A stretch of DNA of 16,277 bases from Peptoniphilus_E sp964345555 (GTDB lineage Bacteria; Bacillota; Clostridia; Tissierellales; Peptoniphilaceae). Positions 7,983 through 13,826 of the stretch are shown one piece after another. Made by a program: the position numbers and the translations under genes. The notes under the pieces were generated by a model. That model saw only the letters and a list, made by a program, of their open reading frames with translations, made no database searches and was not told where the DNA came from. Within the stretch, counting starts at the first letter, position 1; each line of letters begins with the position of its first letter. Location of the stretch: positions 1 through 16,277 of the forward strand of contig CAYFRD010000033.1 in NCBI GenBank assembly GCA_964345555.1. Direction: 5' to 3'.

Positions 7983-8771
7983 GTGAGCATAGGTGTAATA
8001 AATGGAAATTTTTCCTACGGCAAAAAACCTATATTAAAAGATATAAATTTCAACCTCGAAAAAGGAGAAATTTTATCGATTTTAGGTCCAAACGGGATTG
8101 GTAAAACAAGCTTGATAAAATGCATAACAGGGCTTTTGGAGTGGACATCAGGTTCAAGTCAGGTTGATAAAACAGATATAAGAAAAATGACAAAAAAAGA
8201 ACTATGGAAAAAAATATCTTATGTACCCCAATCAATACATTTTGCATTTTCTTATACGGGTTTAGAAATGGTTCTTTTAGGAATTACTGTAAATTTGTCG
8301 TTTTTTTCTCAACCGGGTAAAAAAGATTTAAAAAAATGTTTAAATATAATGGAGAAATTAGGGATTGCTTATTTAGCACAAAGAGATTGCAATACAATGA
8401 GCGGGGGAGAACTTCAAATGGTGCTTATAGCGAGAGCTCTTGTAAGCGATCCTGAAATAATAATATTAGATGAACCGGAAAGTGGATTGGATTTTAAAAA
8501 TCAGCTGAAAATTTTAAAACTTATAGAAAAACTTTCACACGTAGAAGGCTTAATAGCAATAATTAATACGCATTATCCTGAAAATGCCATTGCTATGTCT
8601 GACAAATGTTTGTTGCTAACAAGAAACTATCAATATAGATACGGATTAACAAAAGAGATATTGACTGAAGAAAATATAAAAGAAGCCTTTGAGGTGGAGG
8701 TAATTATAGATAAAGTCAGCAGAAAGGGAATAGAATATGAAAATATAATTCCAATAGCTATTTGCAATTAA
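7983..8771 (+). CDS. Metal-chelate ABC transporter ATP-binding protein
   Basis: 262-residue ATPase of the FecE/BtuD type that powers the permease. Walker A GPNGIGKT (35-42), Q-loop Gln83, signature MSGGELQMV (139-147), Walker B with D-loop IILDEPESGLD (160-170), and the switch His197 are all present. The GTG start at 7983 immediately follows the permease stop with no gap, and GGGGTGAG at 7967-7974 is a good ribosome-binding site. Last gene of the operon. No clear terminator follows it. Confidence 0.92.
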   Translation: MSIGVINGNFSYGKKPILKDINFNLEKGEILSILGPNGIGKTSLIKCITGLLEWTSGSSQVDKTDIRKMTKKELWKKISYVPQSIHFAFSYTGLEMVLLGITVNLSFFSQPGKKDLKKCLNIMEKLGIAYLAQRDCNTMSGGELQMVLIARALVSDPEIIILDEPESGLDFKNQLKILKLIEKLSHVEGLIAIINTHYPENAIAMSDKCLLLTRNYQYRYGLTKEILTEENIKEAFEVEVIIDKVSRKGIEYENIIPIAICN

Positions 8772-8791
8772 GCAATTAAATAAATTTAACC

Positions 8792-8820
8792 TTGAAAATA
8801 AAAAAGTAATGTAATATCAT
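8792..8820 (+). promoter_or_regulatory. Predicted promoter of the Crp/Fnr regulator gene
   Basis: TTGAAA (8792-8797), 17-nt spacer, TATCAT (8815-8820); each hexamer is one base from consensus. The predicted start is near 8827, inside the Fur-like palindrome. The regulator can therefore be transcribed separately from the upstream ABC operon. Confidence 0.5.
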
Positions 8821-8825
8821 ATAAA

Positions 8826-8840
8826 TGATAACATATATCA
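8826..8840 (+). promoter_or_regulatory. Fur-like palindrome over the predicted start of the regulator gene
   Basis: TGATAACATATATCA, part of the longer perfect palindrome AATGATA-ACATA-TATCATT (8824-8842). It shares TGATA-N5-TATCA with the element at 4988-5002 and differs from it at only two positions. Located at the predicted +1, where a bound repressor would block transcription. Confidence 0.5.
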
Positions 8841-8860
8841 TTAATTGGAAGGTGAAAAGT

Positions 8861-9501
8861 ATGGTGAACTTATCACAAACGTCAATCTTTAAGGACTTGA
8901 GCTTAGAAAGAATAAACCATGCTATAAAATGTTTAAAATTTCAAAAATTAAATTTATTTAAAGACAGTATTTACTATAATGATGGGGATAAACCGTTAAT
9001 CTGTGTAGTTGAAAAAGGAATAGTTGATTTAATAGAAATCTATGAATGGGGCAAGAAAATATTTTGTCCAGATACGAAGCATTGGACTCATTTATATTAT
9101 ATTGTTCTGGAAAAGATCTAAAGGCGGCAAAAATCATAAAAGATTCGAATTTGTTAGTTGCAAATATATTTGAAATACATAATCCCCAAAGAGCGAACTG
9201 TAATGTCAGAGGGAAAATTTTAGAAAATTTAGTTGCAGTATTAGATGAACAAAACAGAAGATTATCTAAAAAAATAAATATATGTGCAAAAAATTGCTTA
9301 AGAGGTAGAATACTGTACTATCTACAAGATCAAAGACAAGTACAAAAATCAAAAACATTAAGCATACCTTTTAACAGGCAAGATTTAGCCAATTACTTAT
9401 CGTGTAACAGATCTGCACTATCAAGAGAACTTTCGAGGATGGAAAATGAAAAAATTATAAAAACAGATAAAAATAAAATATATTTGTTGAAAAATAAATA
9501 A
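8861..9501 (+). pseudogene. Crp/Fnr-family transcriptional regulator, frameshifted
   Basis: An N-terminal effector-binding domain (about residues 5-110) is followed by a C-terminal HTH_Crp domain ending in IPFNRQDLANYLSCNRSALSRE and a short wing. The two parts are in different frames. Adding one G to the G4 run at 9048-9051 rejoins them as ...IYEWGQENILS... and restores 213 residues, normal for the family. As given, the first frame stops at 9121 and yields no DNA-binding domain. Start chosen at ATG 8861 because GGAAGGTG (8847-8854) lies 6 nt upstream; the in-frame ATG at 8825 lies inside the operator and has no ribosome-binding site. Its likely targets are its two neighbours, which share a 5-4-5 palindrome. 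The sensed signal is unknown. Confidence 0.85.
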
Positions 9502-9618
9502 GAACCTCATCCTTCCATGATGCTGCACATCGGGCGAGTAGCCGGGAACCTTCTTGTTTGACAATAAGAACCCATCTGTTCTATATGCTTCGCATTGAGT
9601 GTGTATCAGAGAACTTTG
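9502..9618 (+). other. GC-richer non-coding stretch with hairpins and an imperfect direct repeat
   Basis: Between the regulator stop and the terminator at 9632 is DNA unlike its surroundings: about 51% GC over 9502-9573 by hand count in an otherwise AT-rich window. It has an 8-bp hairpin (9551-9558 with 9563-9570, loop TGAC), a small ATGC-TTC-GCAT hairpin (9585-9595) enclosed by GTTCT/AGAAC (9578-9582, 9610-9614), and a direct repeat, AATAAGAACCTCATC (9497-9511) versus AATAAGAACCCATC (9563-9576). It could be a structured RNA, a small repeat element, or a gene remnant. I do not recognise it. Confidence 0.35.
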
Positions 9619-9631
9619 TTGTTTTGTAATA

Positions 9632-9670
9632 AAATACAGCCTCAGATTTTTATAATTCGAGGCTGTATTT
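9632..9670. terminator. Bidirectional terminator between the regulator and cupin genes
   Basis: Perfect 12-bp stem (AAATACAGCCTC 9632-9643 with GAGGCTGTATTT 9659-9670) and a 15-nt loop. It is followed by an AT-rich, T-rich tract on both strands and sits between two converging genes. Confidence 0.85.
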
Positions 9671-9678
9671 ATATATTT

Positions 9679-10338
9679 TTAATTTTCCTCATCAACTACT
9701 AAAATCAAAGCCATTTTAAACTTGTCATCTTTTGCAGTGACATTATGTGTAATGTTTTTAGGGAAAATAAATTGTTCTCCTGCATTTATTTCAAAAGTTT
9801 CTTCGCCTACTAACAAATCCGCCTTTCCTTCCAACGCAATAACCATAGCATCGCCGGGTGCTGAATGTGGGCTTAGACCTTGATTTGCATCAAAAGCCAT
9901 AAGCACGATCTTTAGATTATCCTTGGACACAATATCTAAGTTGGAAATTCCTCCATCGACATATTCAATGGCGTCTTTTAAATCAATAATTTTTCCTTTT
10001 TCAATATTTTTCATAATAAAATCATCTCCTGTATTAAAGCTTAATTCAAAATATATACTGTCAATATCTGACATTACTTTGCGAAACTCTTCTGCATCAG
10101 AAATGAGAATTTCTCCTTTTTCAACAATATTTTCATTAATCTGTATTTTCCCTGACATTACTGAAAAAATACTTATATTATCATAAAACTCACGACTGAC
10201 ATCAGTACAGGCAGCCAGAGAAAACAAAGTAAGTTTAAAATCTTTATTATGGCTGATAGATTTAGAAATTGTGTGATTTTTCTTTAAAGGTATAGCTTCA
10301 TTAATCTGAAACACCTTGGATTTAATTATATTTTCCAC
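9679..10338 (-). CDS. Two-domain cupin protein
   Basis: 219-residue cytosolic protein with two cupin folds. The N-terminal one (about 35-100) is degenerate, with no recognisable metal ligands. The C-terminal one (about 145-215) keeps the motif GLSPHSAPGDAMVIALEGKA with His158 and the second-motif FPKNITHNV with His198, so it probably binds a metal. Starts at GTG (10338) with AAAGGAG 5 nt upstream on the minus strand. It converges with the regulator gene, and its promoter carries the same GTTGC-N4-GCAAC box as the methyltransferase operon, so it likely belongs to the same regulon. The biochemical function is unknown; it may be a sensor, storage or enzyme protein. Confidence 0.82.
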   Translation of the reverse strand: MENIIKSKVFQINEAIPLKKNHTISKSISHNKDFKLTLFSLAACTDVSREFYDNISIFSVMSGKIQINENIVEKGEILISDAEEFRKVMSDIDSIYFELSFNTGDDFIMKNIEKGKIIDLKDAIEYVDGGISNLDIVSKDNLKIVLMAFDANQGLSPHSAPGDAMVIALEGKADLLVGEETFEINAGEQFIFPKNITHNVTAKDDKFKMALILVVDEEN

Positions 10339-10371
10339 AAGAGCTCCTTTCGATAGTTATTATTTTAATAT

Positions 10372-10377
10372 ATTATA
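10372..10377 (-). promoter_or_regulatory. -10 element of the cupin gene promoter
   Basis: Perfect TATAAT on the minus strand (10377 down to 10372), predicting a start near 10365 and a 27-nt leader. The matching -35 position (10400-10395) reads CGGATT, a poor match, which fits a promoter that needs an activator. Confidence 0.55.
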
Positions 10378-10399
10378 TGATATAAAATTTTGCTAATCC

Positions 10400-10413
10400 G
10401 TTGCTATTGCAAC
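10400..10413 (-). promoter_or_regulatory. Candidate Crp/Fnr-type activator site upstream of the cupin gene
   Basis: Perfect palindrome GTTGC-TATT-GCAAC (written on the plus strand). Centre 10406.5, i.e. about -41.5 from the predicted start at 10365. The gap from box to -10 is 22 nt, identical to the gap in the methyltransferase promoter. Confidence 0.6.
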
Positions 10414-10553
10414 AAATATATAGAATTAAAATAAATATACTAAATATTTTAGAAATGAATTTTTATGAAAATATAATAAAAAGTGGTATTTTAAATTTGT
10501 ATAGACAGATATATCGGATTTGTGATTCAAATAATAAATTTACAATTTATTTA
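10414..10553. other. AT-rich spacer without recognisable genes
   Basis: Together with flanking promoters and the T-box this forms a 575-bp gap (10339-10913) between divergent genes. In 10414-10553 I see only AT-rich DNA. A 60-codon open frame from 10401 lacks a ribosome-binding site and runs through the next promoter, so it is not called. Confidence 0.6.
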
Positions 10554-10581
10554 TTGACAATAAAAAATAATGTAGTATACT
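10554..10581 (+). promoter_or_regulatory. Sigma-A promoter of the trpXYZ transcript
   Basis: Perfect -35 TTGACA (10554-10559), 16-nt spacer, -10 TATACT (10576-10581). The strongest promoter in the window, predicting a start near 10588 just before the T-box leader; constitutive initiation with control by attenuation is the usual T-box arrangement. Confidence 0.75.
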
Positions 10582-10587
10582 AAAGCT

Positions 10588-10850
10588 ATGCAAAACCGAA
10601 AACGAAGAGTAGTAGATGAATTTTTAGATGTAAAGAGAGTGGTGTGTATGCTGTGAGCACCTACATTTATCTTCATTGAATGGACTTCTGAGGGCGGGAA
10701 GAAATTCGCAAGAAAAGTAATGCCTGACGGAACCCTACCGTTATATTGGGACCAATATGATAGTATTGGATATGAGAGTGCTAAATGCAAATTTGGGTGG
10801 TACCGCAGAAGCTATGACTTTTGTCCCATGGGGATGGAAGTCTTTTTTTA
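10588..10850 (+). promoter_or_regulatory. T-box riboswitch, tryptophan-specific (TGG specifier)
   Basis: Transcript leader that binds uncharged tRNA and allows read-through. Stem I spans about 10600-10700. The specifier loop GAA-TGG-ACT has TGG at 10681-10683, the tryptophan codon, followed by the usual CTGAGGG. A stem III hairpin CCAATA/TATTGG is at 10752-10769. The conserved T-box sequence GGGTGGTACCGC (10795-10806), which contacts the tRNA acceptor end, forms the antiterminator with the bases that follow. The competing terminator is at 10816-10849. The leader lies directly upstream of an ABC transporter operon, indicating induction when charged tRNA-Trp is scarce. Confidence 0.93.
10816..10849 (+). 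terminator. Terminator of the T-box leader
   Basis: 12-bp stem GACTTTTGTCCC (10816-10827) with GGGATGGAAGTC (10831-10842), three G-U pairs, loop ATG, followed by seven T. An alternative hairpin GGATGGAA/TTCCATCC (10832-10839 with 10851-10858) uses the same right arm and could compete with it. Confidence 0.85.
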
Positions 10851-10913
10851 TTCCATCCTTCTCATTCCTTAGTCTATCAAGTAGATTAAAAAATTTTAAA
10901 AGGAGAGAAGAAA

Positions 10914-11969
10914 ATGAATTTAAAGAAATTATTATCAGTAGTGTTGGTTACAGGATTATTGCTCACAGGTTGTGGAGGAAAAAACACTTCGGGCAATGCA
11001 GAACAAAGTAACACGGCTGAAAAAACAGCCACGGACGAACAAAAGGAATATAAAGTGGGAATACTTCAATTTGCACAACACGGTTCTCTTGACAACTGTA
11101 GAGAAGGTGTAATAGCAGGACTTGAAAGCAACGGGATCAAAGAAGGAGAAAATTTGACTATAGATTATCAAAATGCCGAAGCGGACATGGGTATAACGGG
11201 TCAGATAGCGGATTCTTTCGTAGCTAATAAATACGACATGATAATTGCAATTGCAACGCCAGCTGCAATGAGCGCATTCAATGCGACAAGTGAAACGGAT
11301 ATCCCTGTAATTTATACTGCCATAAGCGATCCGGTGGCTGCACAACTTGCCAATGAAGATGGAACTCCTACAGGCAACATCACAGGAACGAGCGATACCT
11401 TGCCTGTAGAGGCACAACTTAAGATGATGAGGGAAGTGCTCCCTGAGGCGAAGAAACTGGGAATTTTATATACCACAAGTGAAGCTAATTCCATATCCAT
11501 GATTGAAACCTATGAAAAGCTTGCACCTGAATACGGATTTGAATTGATCACGGGCAGCGTTACAACTACAGCAGACATCCCCCTTGCGACAGATAACATC
11601 TTATCCAAGGTGGATGCTCTTACTAATCTGACTGACAATACGGTTGTGAATTCACTTCCAACAATTCTAGATAAGGCTGCAAGTAAAAATATTCCGGTAT
11701 TCGGTTCTGAAATTGAACAAGTGAAAATAGGCTGCCTTGCATCAGAGGGAATTGAATATATTTCTCTGGGAGAACAAACGGGAGATATGGCGGCTAAGGT
11801 TCTAAAGGGCGAAGCTAAGGCGTCGGAAATACCATTTGAGATAATTACCAACTCAAGCCTGTACTTAAACAGTGAAGTAGCAAAAAACTTAGGAATTGAA
11901 TTTTCATCAGACCTCACAGGAAGAGCTGTTGAAATCTTTGAACAAATAGAACAACCTAAACAAAGATAA
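10914..11969 (+). CDS. trpX: Tryptophan ABC transporter substrate-binding lipoprotein
   Basis: 351-residue lipoprotein of the ABC_sub_bind family (PF04392/COG2984). The signal peptide ends with the lipobox LLTGC, lipidated Cys20. A Ser/Thr/Asn/Glu linker runs to about residue 43, followed by a two-lobed periplasmic-binding domain starting EYKVGILQF. Members of this family with a tryptophan T-box upstream have been predicted by comparative genomics to take up tryptophan (TrpXYZ). Here the TGG specifier supports that specificity directly. Ribosome-binding site AAAGGAG lies 9 nt before ATG. First of three genes, with 15 nt to the permease gene. Transport itself is inferred, not shown. Confidence 0.9.
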   Translation: MNLKKLLSVVLVTGLLLTGCGGKNTSGNAEQSNTAEKTATDEQKEYKVGILQFAQHGSLDNCREGVIAGLESNGIKEGENLTIDYQNAEADMGITGQIADSFVANKYDMIIAIATPAAMSAFNATSETDIPVIYTAISDPVAAQLANEDGTPTGNITGTSDTLPVEAQLKMMREVLPEAKKLGILYTTSEANSISMIETYEKLAPEYGFELITGSVTTTADIPLATDNILSKVDALTNLTDNTVVNSLPTILDKAASKNIPVFGSEIEQVKIGCLASEGIEYISLGEQTGDMAAKVLKGEAKASEIPFEIITNSSLYLNSEVAKNLGIEFSSDLTGRAVEIFEQIEQPKQR

Positions 11970-11984
11970 TTTAAGGAGACCCCA

Positions 11985-12872
11985 ATGGATATTATTATAG
12001 GAATTTTTGAGCAAGGTTTGACTTATGTCTTCCTTGCTATGGGACTTTATATTGCATATATAATTTTAGATTTCCCGGACCTTACGGTGGACGGCAGTTT
12101 TCCCTTGGGAGCAGCTGTCACGGTGTTTTTAATAGTCAAGGGAGTCAATCCGATATTTGCTCTTGTTCTTAGTTTTTTAGCGGGATCTATTGCAGGAATA
12201 GCCACAGGTTTTATTCATATAAAGCTTGGAGTAAAGGATTTGCTTGCAGGGCTTATTATGCAGACAGCCTTGTACACTGTTAATTTGTTTATAGCGGGAA
12301 AAGCTAACGTGCCTATATTTAACAACAACACAATATTTAACAATGAATTTATAAATGCAATAATCCCCGAAAGTCTATCGACCTATAGAGTGTTATTGGT
12401 CATGATACCCATAGTCTTAGTGCTGAAAATCGCACTGGATGAATTCATGAAGACAAAGGCGGGATTTTTGTTGAAAGCTACAGGGGACAACCCGACTCTT
12501 GTAAAAACAATGGCAAAGGATCCCGGCATGATAAAAATTCAAGGTCTGGCTATTTCCAACGGATTCGTAGCTTTAAGCGGAGCTTTGGTAGCACAGGAGC
12601 AAAAATTTTTTGAAATATCCATGGGTACAGGCTCCATGGTAATGGGACTGGCAAGTGTCGTATTGGGAATGAAACTTCTTGAAAGCATTGGAGTTATAAA
12701 GGGAACGACAAAAGTTGTAGTAGGTTCAATTCTATACAAGGCCAGTGTCGCCTTTGCAATTATGATAGGATTTACAGCCAATTCCATGAAGCTGATAACA
12801 GCAGCTATTTTCTTGGTAATATTGATATTGGGAGATGGAAAAGTAATACGAAAGAAGGTTAAAAATGCTTGA
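11985..12872 (+). CDS. trpY: Tryptophan ABC transporter permease
   Basis: 295-residue inner-membrane permease of the BPD_transp_2 family (COG4120), related to branched-chain amino acid and ribose permeases. It has about eight hydrophobic segments. The early block DFPDLTVDGSFPLGAA is highly typical, and GDNPTLVKTMAKDPGMIK in the middle is the ATPase-coupling loop region. Ribosome-binding site AAGGAG lies 7 nt upstream of ATG. It overlaps the ATPase gene by 8 nt, indicating coupled translation. The tryptophan role follows from operon membership under the T-box. Confidence 0.9.
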   Translation: MDIIIGIFEQGLTYVFLAMGLYIAYIILDFPDLTVDGSFPLGAAVTVFLIVKGVNPIFALVLSFLAGSIAGIATGFIHIKLGVKDLLAGLIMQTALYTVNLFIAGKANVPIFNNNTIFNNEFINAIIPESLSTYRVLLVMIPIVLVLKIALDEFMKTKAGFLLKATGDNPTLVKTMAKDPGMIKIQGLAISNGFVALSGALVAQEQKFFEISMGTGSMVMGLASVVLGMKLLESIGVIKGTTKVVVGSILYKASVAFAIMIGFTANSMKLITAAIFLVILILGDGKVIRKKVKNA

Positions 12873-13644
12873 ACTTAAAAATATAGATAAATATTATAAT
12901 TTGGGAACGGTAAATGAATCTCAAATATTCGACAAATTTAACCTTAAAGTGGAAGATGAACAATTTGTGAGCATAATAGGCAGCAACGGTTCGGGTAAGA
13001 CGTCCATGCTCAATATCATTTGCGGAAGTATACCTCTGGACGGCGGAAATATAATTATGGATGGAGAAGACATCACGAACAAAAGAGAGCATGTGAGATA
13101 CACGCACATGGGCAGAGTATTCCAAAGTCCGGGCATGGGAACATCACCGTCTATGACACTGCTTGAAAATATGTCCATGGCGGACAACAAGGGCAAGTCA
13201 TGGAATTTAAGTAGAGGAGTAAATAAAAAGAGAATAGATTATTACAAATCGCTGTTGTTGCCCATAGGATTGGGGCTGGAAAATAAACTCCATGAAAAGG
13301 TAAATTCGCTTTCGGGAGGGCAAAGACAAGCTGTGGCACTTTTAATGGCAACCATGACTCCCATAAAATTTTTAATACTGGATGAGCACACAGCCGCTCT
13401 TGACCCTAAGACAGCCGACATAATCATGGAAATAACCGACAGAATAGTCAGAGAAAAGAAATTGACCGCTCTAATGGTCACTCATAATTTGAGATACAGT
13501 TTGAAGTACGGCAACAGAATTTTGATGATGCATGATGGAAATGTGATCTTAGATAAAAAAGATGATGAAAAACAAAAGGTTGAAATGGACGATATATTGG
13601 AAAAATTCAATAAAATAAGCATTGAAGTGGGAAATTCCATTTAA
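12865..13644 (+). CDS. trpZ: Tryptophan ABC transporter ATP-binding protein
   Basis: 259-residue ATPase (COG1101 group). Walker A GSNGSGKT (39-46), Q-loop Gln87, signature LSGGQRQA (149-156), Walker B ILDEHTAALD (171-180), switch His207. The residue after the catalytic Glu is His rather than the usual Pro, which I believe is normal in this subgroup. Start ATG overlaps the end of the permease gene. Last gene of the T-box-controlled operon. Confidence 0.9.
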   Translation: MLELKNIDKYYNLGTVNESQIFDKFNLKVEDEQFVSIIGSNGSGKTSMLNIICGSIPLDGGNIIMDGEDITNKREHVRYTHMGRVFQSPGMGTSPSMTLLENMSMADNKGKSWNLSRGVNKKRIDYYKSLLLPIGLGLENKLHEKVNSLSGGQRQAVALLMATMTPIKFLILDEHTAALDPKTADIIMEITDRIVREKKLTALMVTHNLRYSLKYGNRILMMHDGNVILDKKDDEKQKVEMDDILEKFNKISIEVGNSI

Positions 13645-13689
13645 ATAAAAGCTTGAGTTTGCTTTGCGGTGACAAATCAGTCATCCTTT

Positions 13690-13713
13690 AAGTAAAATTA
13701 AGCTTTTTTACTT
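13690..13713 (+). terminator. Weak AT-rich hairpin after trpZ, possible terminator
   Basis: AAGTAAAA (13690-13697) pairs with TTTTACTT (13706-13713), loop TTAAGCTT. The stem has few G-C pairs and no T-run follows, so it would be weak. AAAAGCTT at 13647-13654 can also pair with AAGCTTTT at 13700-13707 over a longer loop. No better terminator is seen for the trp transcript. Confidence 0.35.
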
Positions 13714-13770
13714 GGCAATTCTAATAAAAATTTAAGAATTTGTTAAAAATTTAATTTTTAAATTAAAAAG

Positions 13771-13779
13771 TGTTATAGA
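13771..13779 (+). promoter_or_regulatory. Extended -10 of the alcohol dehydrogenase promoter
   Basis: TG-T-TATAGA with no good -35 at 16-18 nt upstream, 48 nt before the ATG. A strong AAAGGAG ribosome-binding site is at 13813-13819. Confidence 0.4.
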
Positions 13780-13826
13780 TAGTTGAAGGTAAAATAAATT
13801 AATTACAATTAATAAAGGAGATTTTT

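Noticed and set aside
8762..8775. TTGC-N6-GCAA as a third Crp/Fnr-type box before the regulator gene
   Set aside because: Spacing is 6 rather than 4, it overlaps the ATPase stop codon, and it lies about 58 nt from the predicted start, unlike the two matched boxes.
8825..8860. ATG 8825 as the start of the regulator
   Set aside because: It falls inside the Fur-like palindrome at the predicted transcription start and lacks a ribosome-binding site; ATG 8861 has a good one and fits the family N-terminus.
9041..9066. Programmed -1 frameshifting in the regulator gene
   Set aside because: No X-XXY-YYZ slippery heptamer in the zero frame, no strong downstream hairpin, and this family is not known to use frameshifting; a 1-nt indel in the G-run is simpler.
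9046..9501. A separate small gene starting at ATG 9046
   Set aside because: It has no ribosome-binding site and its sequence is the missing second part of the Crp/Fnr protein.
10401..10583. 60-codon open frame in the cupin-trp intergenic region
   Set aside because: AT-rich low-complexity translation, no ribosome-binding site, overlaps the activator box and the trp promoter.
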